From Asterella californica (taxonomy: Eukaryota > Streptophyta > Marchantiopsida > Marchantiales > Aytoniaceae): 64,000 bases of DNA. The DNA is taken from contig JAYKYS010000016.1 in NCBI GenBank assembly GCA_036924285.1, forward strand, positions 7,068,001 through 7,132,000, given 5' to 3'. Made by a program: the position numbers and the translations under genes. Below the pieces are notes generated by a model. That model saw only the letters and a list, made by a program, of their open reading frames with translations, searched no databases and was not told where the DNA came from. Of the stretch, positions 1-12,790 are shown in pieces. Within the stretch, counting starts at the first letter, position 1, and each line of letters starts with the position of its first letter.

Positions 1-252
1 TCGGCGAAAAACAACCAGAACGTTGTAACACTGTTGGCTGCCAGGAATGTAGCTGTAACCTAAGAATTTCTTGCTAACAAGGCGGTGGGACTGTTACGCT
101 CTAGTAAATTCCTTTACTTTGGACAATGGATGACGATTGTTTCTCTTGGCACGTTGGTGACTCACCTCGCGCGTGGTTGAGTTCGGTCGTGGCATTCATT
201 ATGTTTCTATTGGAATTTCTAGTCGATGACGATGCTATCACGGAAGCGCCGT
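1..252. other. Non-coding flank of a Gy-A LTR
   Basis: No gene is visible. Short open frames cross this stretch on both strands, but none has a recognisable domain. In Gy-A orientation (minus strand) it lies just downstream of the LTR's 3' end at 253, so it is either host flank or the start of an element interior. The bases touching the LTR are CCGT (249-252). Confidence 0.4.
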
Positions 253-2140
253 TGTCGCGTCGGATTTTTTGCGTGAAGGATGTCCAAGAAAACACGAGGT
301 TCCTGGCTGTGGAGATGATGTGTGCTAAACAGAGACAAGACAGAGAAAAACAACCACGAAAATGAATGCTGCAATATGTACCAACTCCAAATGTATGTAC
401 ACTGCTGGTTCTTTTTTCCTAAGAACACAAAACTGAGAAACAGACCAGAGCGGTCTGTAATCTGCTTCAAAGCTCCTAAAACGAACCCCTGAATCTCAAT
501 CCTGACCCAAAACCACCGAAGCGTAGCTCAAAGCAAGAAAAACTTCCCTTTGCTAACAAATAGAGCTGCACCAATATCACGATTGAAACCTAAGTCCAAA
601 CCACATCTATGTACAAGCTCTTAGCCAAAGCTAGCTACCACAAGTTGTATATAGCCATCTAGGTCACTAACGAACTCAAAAGGACAAAACTCGTAGTGAA
701 AGAACCGAAAAAGACCTATATGAGAGCTCTCTCCTTTCGTCAAGCGGTCTTCAGATGTCGATAGGGTCTCCTTCCCTACCTCCGTTCGCCCAAGAAACCT
801 TCAGATCCGACTCCCGACAGTCGAGATATCGTCGATTTTCGGTTGCAGGTGACAAGAATCTTCAAAAACTCCTCCCTGCGGCTTAAAACCGCACACACCG
901 CACGAACGGATCGTCTAAACAGATATCCGTCTTCTCTAGTAGGTAGATCTAGCTATCTTGAATCCAAAGAGACTCCAAACAAGCCGTTTGGAGTTCCCCT
1001 TGCAAAACCACGCAAGAAATTTGGTCACGGGTTGCAAAAGACTTACGTAAATCAGCTCCCTGCGGCTCAAACTTGCTCACCACAACCAAACCAACAATCC
1101 AATCCACACATGGTCTTCTCCCATGCGTAGATCAAGACTTCTTGATCGCGTAGGCATCAAGAACGAAGAGCTTGGCTCACCGATCGTGAAGAACAAACCA
1201 ATCTCAAGTCGCAAGCGAACAAAAATCTGATGTAAGCGCTTCCCGGCGAGTCAATTTCACTCAGAACTCCCAAACCGTCCGATGAAACTTCGCACCGTCT
1301 TCAATTTCCTGTAGAATTCAGCATTCTGATCCCGATGGATCCAAGGACAGCAAGTTTGGACTCTGGAACGGTCCAAACGGTCCAATTCTCCTTCACATGT
1401 CACTGAAGCTCTCTAAAATTCTCTTCCTGCGTCTCAGTACACACCCCCGGTTCGTCTCTTCACAAACCGTCTTATCCTGTGCGTAGCCTGCACAGATCTG
1501 AACCCAACGACGCCTTGCGCGCTTGCATTGGACCTCCAAATCTCCCGAACCGTCCGTTTATAGGTCGTAGGTGCAAGCTAGCCTCTTAAGCTGCTCCCTT
1601 ATGTCAATCTCTGTATGTACAAAGTTTCTGTGATCATAATGAAGCAGGCCCTTTGCGTCTTTGATATAACGCCTGAAGTCTCTAATACTCAGTCAGCAAG
1701 TAAACTAGGGCCTAGCTTGATTTTTCCTTCTTTCGAGTCGCATAACTTCTTCGTTAGACGTCCAAACGAAGTAAACAAGGTACCTATGAAAAGCTGACAA
1801 CGACCTCTATCCATCGATGCGATGAAAGCGAAGATCCGAAATTGTGCCAAAAGCTCGTAAGTTGGAGCCTAGCTTGTTTTACCCATCTTTCAAGTCTTGT
1901 AACTTCTCCACTGAGCGTCCAAACAAAGTAGAAGAAGTGCCCATGGAAAGCTGACAAAGAGCGATATAAGGGAAGATCCGAAGTTGTGCCAAAAGTTCAT
2001 AAGCTGGGGCCTAGCTTGTTTTCTCCATCTTTCGAGTCTTGTAACTTCTCCACTAGGTGTCCAAACGAAGTAAACAAGGTGCCTATGAAACTGACAAGGA
2101 GCTCTATCCACTGATGCGATGAAAGTGGAGATCTGAAATC
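253..2140 (-). mobile_element. Truncated LTR of gypsy family Gy-A
   Basis: This stretch is the same sequence, diverged, as the LTRs at 36286-38306 and 45905-53286. Read on the minus strand it ends in CGACGCGACA at 253. The other end (near 2140) fades out about 130-170 bp before the expected TGTCGTG start. It carries the family's internal tandem array: the CCTAGCTT landmark recurs at 1711, 1868 and 2010, so one 157-bp step is kept and the next is shortened to 142 bp. It is visibly more diverged than the other two LTRs, so it is an older insertion. No Gy-A coding sequence lies next to it, so it is a solo LTR or a remnant. Short open frames inside it (for example 843-1130) are not genes. Confidence 0.8.
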
Positions 2141-4506
2141 ATGAAGAGACAGCAACTGTTTTGTTGCGGAGAGAAGTTCTGAACATATACTGGGGGTTCG
2201 GTAATACCGGAGTCTACTGCCCTTCGGCAGTATTCCAATCTATTATCTTTACGATGACTTACAAAAAGCGCTATGTAATATACATTGTACACTGTGTAGT
2301 CTCTTCCTGCAGAGAACCAAAATGCAAACTTGTGCTATTACAACATGTACTATAATCTGTACAGTATTGTTTCATACTCCAATTTGATAGGGTGCTCACC
2401 AACGTACCCTTTGCTCTTGAACAGAACGTATGTCAAAAGGATGAACTCATGTAAATATCACTCCTTTGCAGCGTTGTCCAGCGGTATGGTGCGCTCTGTC
2501 GGGCTTGGCTGCTTCAGCTCCTTTTTTTCCTCTGCGGTGTTTCTGTTAGTTTCAAAGTATTTGTGATTGCAATGCGTACATCGTCTATTATCAGCATGGA
2601 AGAAAATGTTGTTGACATCCTCTGGTATTATCTGTTCGGATCTGATAAAAGAGTTTCATAACAAGTCCGATCGTCTTTTCTGAATCTTTGCTTGGATAAT
2701 CCATCTAGGGGAAGCAAAGTACTTCTCTGAAAGCAGCATTTGATGCAAGCAGCGAGACCAAATGTTTGAGAGTGGGTGTGAGCTTTTTGCAACCTCCTCC
2801 AAAGAAGTTGCATAACATGCTCCCGAAGAAAAAATGCGCCTACCGTCTCCGGCTACCATCCGTCCTGTCAACAGTCCGTTTTTCAGAAGAATGCAAGGAA
2901 AGGAAAACAAAAGCGAGAGCGTAAGAGAACGATACCACTCAGCGTAGACAAGATGCGAAACTAGGAAGCTCTCTTCCGTCAACCAGATGTTTCCCAAACA
3001 AGCTGCAAATCGAACCCCACACCGCGCACGGAAGCGAGACTTCAAGAGAGCGAGAGCACTCGCGTACGAAACTCAAAATTAGACAACACGTCATAATAGA
3101 CAGCTCCCTTCTGCCAGTCCGAACGATCTGCAAACAAGCTGCGAAGCGAACATCAAAACCTGCGGCTCTTCTGAGAGGAAAAAAATACGTCGGTTGCAGC
3201 ATGCTCCAAACTGGAGAAGACACGAAAACAGCAGGGAAACAAAGATGAAATCTTAATGTCAAACCCCACGTTCGCTCTCGTGCACCCTCATTTTGCAACG
3301 TCCTCCAAAAAAGTGGCATAACGTACGCCCCTGTGCTTTTGCGCTCCTTGAGAAAAATGCACGTACCGGTTACGGTTACCATCTGCCCTGTCAACAGCCC
3401 GTTTTGTAAGTCCCCGCTTTCGCCGCTTGTCCTCTTCCTCTTCTTGCCCACATGTACACTTAGGACTTCATCGTTCGTCCTTAAGACTTCACATAGACAA
3501 TGGTTTTTGTCATTTCATTAGAAAATGAGAACTCAGATGCCTACATCGGCTGATTTTTCCACAAATGAACTGGAGATTCCGTCGAAAGATTTAGGAAACG
3601 TAGAGGTAGATGCGAAATCAATCAACATTTCTTTCGGATGACTACTACTAATTTATAATACTACTATAAGAAGTGTTGAGAGAATTACTATTCCACCTCA
3701 CCACCTTATCCCCAACAAGTGTAGCTCGGATAGACTGGGAGATGTATGATACTATTAGTGCATTGTTATTGTTAGAACCTTGAGATTTTATGGATGCACA
3801 AACTTTCCAAACTCTCTGAAAAGTACTCTCCAAAAGAGAATGATATGATGAGCTAAAAATGAATACGATACATGAGGATTCAACAATTCCAAAAAACTAT
3901 ACCTACAGTAACTCTCAACCGTATTCTGTTTGTATATTCAACTAGTATGAGTGCGTAATGAATACGATAATTTAAATTGTGATGCGATTTTTATTTTCTT
4001 AACTCTACATTAGTTAAACAGAAAACATAAAACATGATAAAGTCATAGTGTTTATGCAAAACTACAGTACAATAACAATAGAATTTCATGAAATTTATCT
4101 TAGTGTCACAACTGTCACAGTAATATCTACTTAAAACCTTGAAACAGATGTTAATCTTCTTGGAATATTGGAACGCAATTTTGTGAATATTATTTCTGAA
4201 AGAACTGAGCAAGAACTCAACGGGCAGATTCAGCAGAACTCCTGTTAAAAGCAAAACTGATTTTATATTTGCAAAGGAAGACAATTTTAATACTTTTATT
4301 TATAAAATCAATGTGTGACACTGATTACACTTTACCTTGATTATGTGAATGCAAAATTACCGATTGGATGCTTCAAATCTACCTTGCCGAGTTAATTACT
4401 CTATACGACACTAAATACCCCGAGTGTATATATGTATTCTGTATATCTGTAGATGCCCATAGACCTTGGCTAAACCTTGGACAATCTCACGGAACCTACT
4501 TCTGTT
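2141..4506. other. Intergenic region, partly AT-rich
   Basis: No supported gene. The first half contains a diverged tandem duplication (listed separately). The second half (about 3640-4500) is AT-rich, with no open frame of note and no recognisable repeat. Confidence 0.5.
2690..3440. repeat. Diverged tandem duplication, period about 505 bp
   Basis: Two related blocks follow each other. A landmark TTGCAAC-TCCTCCAAA--AGT-GCATAAC occurs at 2788 and again at 3293. Both copies then share a CCTGTCAACAG-CCGTTTT block and an AACAAGCTGC-AA-CGAAC block in the same order. Overlapping minus-strand open frames (2656-3045 and 2939-3451) repeat each other only because the DNA repeats. Their composition is not convincingly protein-like, so I do not call a gene. 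Confidence 0.6.
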
Positions 4507-4953
4507 ACTGGCATCCAGACCACCCTGGATTAGCAGTACGGTAGTTTATCCTGCAAGTCTTACGTAACCAGAAATTGGCTTGATCACACCCCCAGTAGGT
4601 TCTTTGAGCTTGATCACACCCCTCGTAACGATGCATGGCTTGATCACACCCCTGACTGGCTATTGTCGGTAAAAGCAGTGACTTTGTGATGATACTCACA
4701 TGTGGGCATGTATAGTCTAACGTGTCTCTAATGTTAAATATTTTGAATTATAATGATATTTAGGTACGGTTGAAAGTACTAAAATGATGAAACAAAAAAT
4801 AAAATTGCTGGTTCTATTTTCAATAACCAGTCAAGGGTATGATCAAGCGATACATCCCTAAGAGGAATATGATCAAGCTCAAGAAACCTATTGGGGGTGT
4901 GATCAAGCCAATTTCTGCTTACTTAACTCTAGTCCGCCTGGTATACTGGCATT
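4507..4953. repeat. Fold-back (inverted-repeat) element
   Basis: The left arm (4507-4665) and right arm (4821-4953) are inverted copies of each other around a 155-bp AT-rich spacer. Each arm carries three direct repeats of a GCTTGATCACACCCC-type unit spaced about 36-46 bp apart (left arm near 4579, 4609 and 4638). The arms are imperfect, with several transitions and a length difference. This is the form of a fold-back or MITE-like element. No coding capacity and no clear target-site duplication were seen. Confidence 0.7.
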
Positions 4954-5878
4954 CGAGATAACGCTTGGAAGTGTGAGAAAGCAGTAATGTCAATAGGAAT
5001 AGTCATTCACTGTATGGTCGTTTACACTTGAGTCTCGACGATGATGCAATCACATCGTGTCATGACACGTATGCGGAAGTGGCGCCTTGTGGAACTCAAG
5101 TTGCGACTCGATGTAACCCTACAAGTTATATATGGAACTGGCCTACTCGGCGCGTTGAAAGGTTGAAAAGAAAACGTTGAAAGGTTTTAGCGGAGGATAC
5201 ACTTACAGTAGCCACTACAATACTGTACTACGGTATTACGAACTTAGTACGAAGTCCCAGAGCGACCGGGTTCTGTCTACTACTACAGTAGCATCTGTAG
5301 TTACTGTAGTTGTGCACTGTACTGAAGCACAGAGCATTCCCACGCTACAGCAGCCAGCATTCACGAAGTCTGCCGTCAAGATGGCGATCAGCTTCGTCGC
5401 GAAAATGGGCTTGGATTTCGGACCGCGAAGAGCCACAACGAATGAAACGGTCCAAGTAGAAGGAACCAATCCAGCTACACAGACGAGGTCCCTAAACTGA
5501 TATCTACAGTAGAGCTCCACGGACACGACGGTCACATTGTACTGATCAAACGAAGGAAAGAACGTAGAAATGTACAATGGTTAGGGTTTAGGGGTTGGTC
5601 GAGCTACAGTACTGGCTAGGCTCTAAGTGAAGGCAGCAGTGTGATTTGATGGCTCGCTTATCCGACGAGAAATCTTAGGTTTTGTGAAGGATCTGTCTCG
5701 CAAAAATATGGGGACTTGAATTATTTTCTTGCCGGTAGGACATCGCCGTGCAGCCAGCAGCTGAAAGAAGAAGTTGGGAACGTTCTGGTCGGTCGGTAGA
5801 GGCAGGGGTGATGAATTTTTCTAAGAACGCGTGATCTGCTAGGTTTCGATTGGTTTTGGTCTCTATATATCTAGTATC
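4954..5878. other. Upstream region of BCD1
   Basis: No supported gene. Between about 5200 and 5560 there is a run of short ACAGTAG/CTACTGT motifs on both strands (for example around 5212, 5281, 5297 and 5504), which could fold but form no clean long hairpin. Open frames at 5177-5500 (+) and 5236-5577 (-) overlap each other and show no domain. The stretch next to the gene probably holds its promoter and 5' UTR. Confidence 0.4.
5579..5594 (+). promoter_or_regulatory. Telo-box-like promoter motif upstream of BCD1
   Basis: The sequence GGTTAGGGTTTAGGGG is the complement of the plant telo-box AAACCCTAA. Telo-boxes are enriched in promoters of plant genes for ribosomal proteins and ribosome biogenesis. 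It sits about 285 bp upstream of the start codon of BCD1, a snoRNP assembly factor, which suits that role. That it is active here is inference. Confidence 0.45.
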
Positions 5879-7438
5879 ATGCCTTCGGCTGTAACAACGA
5901 ATTTTGATGTTGGGGGGCCATTGCGAGAGGAGGCGCTTCCTAGGTCTGGAGAGAAAGCACCGGTGAAGGTCAGGGCGAGGGAAATGATCTGCGAGGAATG
6001 CTGCGAAGAAGAATCCAAGTATCGGTGTCCTGGTTGTGGGTTTCGTACTTGTGGTGTCAAGTGCGTCAAGTCTCACAAGGAACGCACCAAGTGTGATGGA
6101 AAGAGAAAACGCGCCGAATTTGTGAACATTAATGAGTACGATGACAATTGGCTTATTTCAGATTACAATCTCTTGGAAGAAACACTTAGGCAGGCAGATT
6201 CAGCGAAGAGGCTTCGAGCTCCATTAACCTCAGGTCGAAGGGACGAGCTCACACCTCAACAGAAAGCCCTAAGAAACCAGGCTAAAGCTCGTTCTACTAC
6301 TCTTTTATTCGTGGCTCATGGCATGACTAAGAGAACAGTAAATTCGTCGTTCTTCGAGAAAAGGTATCGCATAGGTCCAGTCTAGTTCAAGCGCGTTTTT
6401 TCCTGCTACAGGCCTCAGGTTTTGAAGTGTTCAACATTCTACATCATCTCCGTCGTTCGGATTTTCAACCCTCAGGGCGCTTTTCTGGTGAAAAAAGTAC
6501 GTTCAGATGCAGTGTTACTGTCCGCTGCTCGTTTCTTATAGCATGCGACTCCTTATGCTTTGTTTGTGTGGCGTCAATTGTACAGGAGTAAGCGCATATT
6601 CTGGAGAGTCGAGTGGGTATTCGAGGGAACGGATGTTCGACTCGTTGACAGTCGGTGAGTTATAGCACTCTCGATTGCTTAGTGAGAAAACTGGTGCAAG
6701 CAATTCGCTGAGTCGTCCAGGTGGCTGTAGAGGTCAGGTATCTTCACGGCGATTGAACATGTGCGACTCATACGGGTGAATTCTGGATTTTAAACGCTTG
6801 GCATGTCATCTCATCCCCAAGCAGAGTGGACGAAAATTTGGCTCTGGATACCGTCCTTGCGAAACATCTGGCACATGACTCGGGAACTGTATCTGCGAGG
6901 CATCGCTTGAGGAACTTCCGCTGGAAGCACCCGCACGAACTTATCCTGCTTCTCCCCAGGGAGACTTGCTCGGTGAGTCCGAACTGCCAGATTCTTTGCA
7001 CAGTTCACAACATTTAAACTTCTTGGTAGTTGCCGTAGTTGCCATCAGTAATTCTGTAGCTTTTCATTTCATGTTCACTTCAGGAAATGCAAGAGGATGA
7101 CGCATGGTAAAAGTGATGCTGATGATTTTGAGTTACATGAATATGACATGCAGGCAGCAGACAAGGAGTACTTCGAACTCAGTTCAGGAGATTGTCTCAA
7201 GAATCAGCTTGCAGACAAGTCCATCATCGAGTATCCTACAATTCTTGTTCTCCTTCCTGGTAACCTCGGCGAATTCGCCAGCGCTAAAATCTCAAAGGCC
7301 TCACCTCCCAAGGTGGATCAACAAGTTCCAAACGAGGTCGCTGTGATCCAGGACCCTCAACTAATGGAGGGTGTACCTTTTAGAGAAGAAGAGCTTGAAG
7401 AAGGAGAGTATCTTGAGGATGGAGAAATCATTTCATAA
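5879..7438 (+). CDS. BCD1: Box C/D snoRNA protein 1 (HIT zinc-finger, BCD1/ZNHIT6 family)
   Basis: Predicted role: assembly factor for box C/D snoRNPs in the nucleus, the particles that guide rRNA 2'-O-methylation (known for yeast Bcd1 and human ZNHIT6). Proposed exons are 5879-6363, 6586-6654, 6825-6972 and 7094-7438, giving about 348 residues. Residues about 39-76 form a HIT zinc finger: C-x2-C, then RCPGC, C-x3-C and H-x5-C (seen as MICEECCEEES, YRCPGC, CGVKCVKSH, KC). The following NWLISDYNLLEETLR, SFFEKR plus IFWRVEWVF across intron 1, and the C-terminal KSIIEYPTILVLLP are conserved BCD1 blocks. The C-terminus is acidic (EELEEGEYLEDGE). Introns are short (222, 170 and 121 bp) with GT-AG ends. 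The first three exon joins keep phase. The last acceptor is less sure: 7094 keeps frame, whereas the stronger-looking CAG at 7083 would run into a stop. Confidence 0.85.
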
Positions 7439-10400
7439 CCGAGGGTTTTCGGACATAGTCATTGCGTCAGCACAAAGTCAAACAAGAAAGCCGCGAAAGC
7501 TCTGAGTACGGCCGAATATGTCGGTGTTAATATAGAATGCCTTCTGTACAGCGAGTCGTTACTTCGAGGACGCCTGAGTTTTCGAAGCTCAACCCATTTT
7601 AAAAGGTATCGCACGTCGACAGTAAGTTTTAGTAGCTTTGGTTAAGTAGGCTGGATCGGATATTTCGCGTTTTTGTGTCTGCCATCTTTCTTGACCTAAT
7701 CTCAGGCACCGATCTGATTCGTTTGTACAGATCCCTGTTCTAACTACCACGGACCGTGCTGTTTTCGAGTCAGTTTTTTGTTTTGTTTCGAGAGTCATGC
7801 CATCGCATGCTGCGGTGCGTGACCCTTCGTTGACTCGTCACCGACCTGATCTGTCCAAGGGTGGGAACTAGCCCACGCTCACAGGCAGGCTTTGCAGAGC
7901 ATTCGACAAAATTTAGGGTTAACAAAGCATTCTACATTTGGCTTTCTTGCACTCGTACGGATATACCTCGAATATACCTCGAGATAGGAGCATTCAAATT
8001 CCATTGCAGCAAATACCTCCTCTGAATTATATATCGAGTAAATATGTTTCTGTACTAGTCAATCTCTGGTTCAAGCAACAATCTGACCCTTCCATGAGAC
8101 GGAAGAATCGATTTTCACTTTTGGAAATTTAATTTGAGCAAATATCCGTCCATACTTCCGGCTTTGCTGCCAGAGCGGAGTGCGCGCGAAGTAACAGATA
8201 TCAACATTTATACCAATATAATTCTCTGAAGCGAGATTACGAGACGCCATCATGTGACCTCGTCGAATAAAGATCTTCCCGATTCAAAATTCATTATACT
8301 TTAAAGCAGAGAGAAGCAGGTATCTGTGTCGCCAGCAAGGCAGCTGACCAATATCACATGATCCAGAGTTCAGTATCAGGGTGTCTCCGCGTGTGCGGTT
8401 ACTCAGTTTAGGTGATAACAAGACTGCAGTGCTCCTCACACAAAACAAAGACTCCTGTGGTTTGTGTGAAAATACAGTTTTATGCTAATATATACACTTA
8501 TATGATCAAGCATACCTGTAAAGTGCAGAAAATATTATGATGTATAGGCATAAATACTAAATTCTATTAAAAATGTGATTATTTTATATGTAGTTTCTCA
8601 AGCCATTCCAAGCATTTCGCTCTTGGGACATGGAGATATTTCGTCTAGAAGGCAAGAAAGGTATGAGAGCAAGGCGGAAACAGGAGAAATCCATAACCAC
8701 ATAAAGTATGACTGTATGAAGGTCTTGCTATATGCATATAATGTCAACCGGGTATTAGAGCTTCTCAAAGTTAACCTTAAGGGTTTTCCAGTCATGAACA
8801 TAGGATGTTTCTACAGTAGAAGTAAAAAAATGGTTGTACCTACATTATATGTGTACTTAGACGTTACTTCTGCATTGTCTGACAATAGTAGGTAATGGTA
8901 CTCTACAAATTAAACACGTGTTGAAAGTTGAAAGGAGAACAATAAATAACAAATAGTACTGGGGAACGCAATATGAGCGTTTGCAACATTCTTGTTTGTG
9001 CATAACATCTTCTAGAGTCTCCATCTCTCTTTAATGAGTTATGAGAATCTGTTCTTTCATTTAGTTTGTAATTATATTAAAATATGTTTATGTTAATATT
9101 TGAATCTATCCATACCGATAAATAATTTTTACGGTACTTTCTCGTACCTAGATCCGCATTTTGCAAACAATTAGGTTCGCAATTTTTTGGGGTGAATTTG
9201 TGGGAAAAAATTTGTGCTTACAAACAATATGATAATGATTGTAAAGACTGACTTTACTTAAGATTGGTGATTAGAACACGATTGTGACAATAACGAATGT
9301 AATTATAACCAGGTTTCACTAGATTCTCATCCAAGAAAAGGTACAAAAACGAAACCATAGAGATGCCATCTGGAGAAGTACCCTCTAAAGGTATTGTTAT
9401 GTTGTTGCATGTATAACCTAGACTCTATATAAGAGTTCTTCTGGCTTATTCGGAGTTTGGAATTAGATGGAATTAAAAAACAAAGGATTACATCAAACGT
9501 GAAACAGCTTCAGAATCTACAACTAGTTACACTGGGAAAACGTTGGGTACTGTTTCGGAGGAGCCCATCAGGATTGGCTCTGAGAGAAAATAGGATACTA
9601 AATAAATCATTAGATTAGAATGGCACTTACACCCAAAAAACATTGCAAAATCACTCTCTTTGAATCACGCTGACTAACACCAAGAGAAGAGTTTTACACC
9701 CAAAAGAAGATCTAGAAATGAACACCTGAAGTCTCGCTCACATCCTCGACCCTCAAATTACATCCTAATCGAGATGGACTCCTCATATCATATCGACACC
9801 CTTCTTCTCTCGTCCTCTAGTACGTCAAAACACACTAAACGACAACCCATCAACCCTTGCCTTCCGGGTTTCATAATCTACAACTATTCCTAGGTACACA
9901 GAACTGGTTCCTCACTCGGAACTTTCTTTCACCGTCCTGGAGAACGTGTCGGAGACTGTGACTTCAAGCAGGATAAATAGTGATAGCGTCGAGACCGCTC
10001 ACTCTTTGTCACGGTAGAGAGGTTATCACCAAACGAAGGTTCTATATAAAAGATATAAAAATATATGTTTTCTGAAATCAGAAATAAAAAATGAATGAAA
10101 GATGAAAGGAAATCAAAATCATTAGTCCATTTTACTTTTACTCTAGATATTCAGTTTTCTCTCTAGTGTAACACTCTTTGATCTTGTGAAACATCATTAT
10201 ACGTTCATGATGAGAAATAGAAATAGAAATAGAAAAAGTTAAAGTTTGGTTATCACTAGTACTATACACAACAGGGGGGTTATCACTATATTACAGGGAC
10301 CAAGTGGTAACCATAAAATTTGTATCACTATGAACAGGTTAGCACTATATATGGGATCGCTTTATGGGACCACTTTACAGAGGTTCTCCTGTACTGTATT

Positions 10401-12589
10401 AGCGTTAGATTACCAGGGACCGTCTTGGAGAATCAGTGTACTGTTGACGACTTGTCTGATTGTATCAATGTCAACCACGTGCTAGCTACACTTGTACGGT
10501 TGTACCTGGTTCATGGAAAGTATTCACGCGCTCGATTACGGTCAACTCTCTGGATTCTTAAGAATCTAGACGTGTCTACTGGAGGAGACCGAAGATCGTG
10601 ATCTTGGGTCCTTTTTCTCCGAAGGGGCTTCGACTATTCGTGATGGCTGTTGACCAAATTCTCTTCAGATACTACGCTAGCTTTCAGGATCATATCGCTT
10701 ACTGAGAGGCTTATTTCCCCTTCACGAAGGATTCTGTTGGGGATGCCAGCAGCAAAAACTTATTCATCATCCAGCATTGACGGGCTCCATTAGGCACTGC
10801 AGCATTTCTTCTCGAGGGAGAAATAACGAGTATACAGGGACATGGTGTCGAAGGATCCCGAGAGCGGTGCTGCACGAAAATGAGACTGACTACACCAAAG
10901 TTGTGGAGATGCTTCAGCGAGCGACCAAGAGCCACTAAAAAGGTCACATTAACAGGAACTTGCAGTAGCTCTTCCCACCAAAGAAACGGTGCCATTTCTT
11001 CTCACATGCCATTTTCTGGGGATCCTGAAGATCGAGGAAGAGAGATTTGCTGTTGCTGAGCCTGGAGCCTTCGTTCGCTCGCTCGCTGGTCGAGTTTACT
11101 CTAGTCACATGTCAGTACTCACTTCATCTATTTCGCTCATCTCGCTCGCTCGTATTATTTAACAAGTGAGCGAAAATCGTCTATATGTTTGTAGAGCTCT
11201 AGATGCTTAGAGTTCTGACATGTGAACGAAAATCGTCCATATGTTTGTAGAGCTGTCTTTTAGCTTTTGTAATTTCTTTTCATTTTCTTTTCATTCATGT
11301 TTTATTGTTATACCATGAGACAGTTTGAATAAAGGCACAGTCGCACATAGTTCTCTGTCTACTAGTTTCCAAAGCTAGGTTCGATAATAAGACTGACCAT
11401 AGCACATGTTTGTTTATCTCTTCTTATTAAACTGGATTAAAAATTATCTCTAAATTTAACCACCATTCCAAAATGGACTTCTTGGGTACCATTTCCGAGT
11501 TATCGTATCCTTGAGATCTTTATATCTACATGTGTCCATTTAATTTGCTCATGGGGACACGCATGTCTTGTGATTGCTGAGGTGGAAGTGCTACGTCATG
11601 CATGTTTATTTTTTTATGTTTTTCTATTCTCTACACTTTTCAACAGTCAAATGCAAGAGTTTTCTCTTCTGTTTCAACAAACAAAAACATATAGCATGTC
11701 CTGACAGTAACAATTGCTCCCTGTTCGTGGAATGAAGACCTATTTGTTACTAAGCCGGTTAATCTGCTTCGGGTTCTGAAAAAAACCTTATAAACTACTG
11801 TGTGGTTGGCCCCTAACTGAACTTGAAACTATTTGAGTTTATAAGTGAATGAACAAAGAGAAAGAAATTACAAGAACAAAAGTTACCTTGGATTAAGAAA
11901 GTATTTTTGAAACTACGTGATTTGTAAATAAAGTGTGTATTATGATGTACCATAGAATTAATCTTATTAGTTTACTTCCCATGTAAAACTTTGATATTAG
12001 AGGTAAGGTGGGTGACAGAAGTGCTTCTCTACACTCTTCTGTTCTAACTTCTACCCATGCAGCGATAAAATATTTTGTAGCACTTATACATAAAACCTTC
12101 AATATGAAGAAATAACTCTCATAATTCCTGCCTCACACATATGAGAGAAAAACGAAGTATAGAGTGAAACGTCTTCTAGTCGAACACTTGGTGACTTGAT
12201 CGAACTTGCATCCCCACTTTGGGAGGTGAAAACTCACCCCATCAAGCTAAGGTGGAAGTGGAAACGCAAACACCTGATTGGCCTAAATTGTGTACGAACC
12301 ACTTCACCCAACATAAGCGTATCGAGATGTTTCTACGGTACTTACAAATGCGGCGGTCTGCCGCAGATGTTGGCAGTACATTTGACTAGATTTTATGGTT
12401 AGATACTCCCACCGGAATTGACATGCCGGAAAGTGCTAGTTAGTCGCTTTTGGAAGGGTCGGCTGGATAGCCAACCCTATCGGAGTGAAAGAAATTGTGT
12501 CGGCCATATGTCTTGATAGTCCATACGGCACGCAGCAGAACTGCGCGTGGCATATATAACCAACCGACCCTTTTAATGCTTAGAGGGTC
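7439..12589. other. Intergenic region, no supported gene
   Basis: About 5 kb with no open frame that shows a domain or credible splice structure. It is mostly AT-rich, with scattered simple sequence: an AGAAAT run at about 10209-10235, GCTC-rich repeats at about 11088-11155, and a 56-bp tandem duplication at about 11166-11275 sharing GTGARCGAAAATCGT and TATATGTTTGTAGAGCT. Confidence 0.5.
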
Positions 12590-12790
12590 TCGAGCAAGCA
12601 ATATATACCCTGGGAGGTACTACACGCTGAGGCGAAACGTATGGTTTTAAGAAGTTGGCATTGAGGTGGCCTCTCGAGAAGAGGAGTTTTCTACGTCGGG
12701 AGAGAGACGACAGGCGAAGGTCACGGCAGGTCAGGGCGAGGGAACTGATCTGCGATGAATGCTGTTCGGACAGGATCGGACTTGACTCCA
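12590..12790 (+). pseudogene. Truncated duplicate of the BCD1 5' end
   Basis: The block at about 12640-12765 resembles the first exon of BCD1 (5900-6000): a degenerate version of the region around GCGAGAGGAGGCGCTTCC, then a near-identical GGTCAGGGCGAGGGAA and ATCTGCGATGAATGCTG. The peptide VRARELICDECC matches the start of the HIT zinc finger (VRAREMICEECC). After the first two cysteine pairs the similarity stops. The rest of the zinc finger, the later exons and an obvious equivalent start context are missing. It is a partial duplication and is not expected to make a functional protein. It lies 5.2 kb downstream of the intact gene in the same orientation. Confidence 0.75.

Noticed and set aside
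2656..3451. Two overlapping minus-strand open frames (129 and 170 codons)
   Set aside because: They mirror the tandem DNA duplication and overlap in different frames, with no domain and no conserved-looking core.
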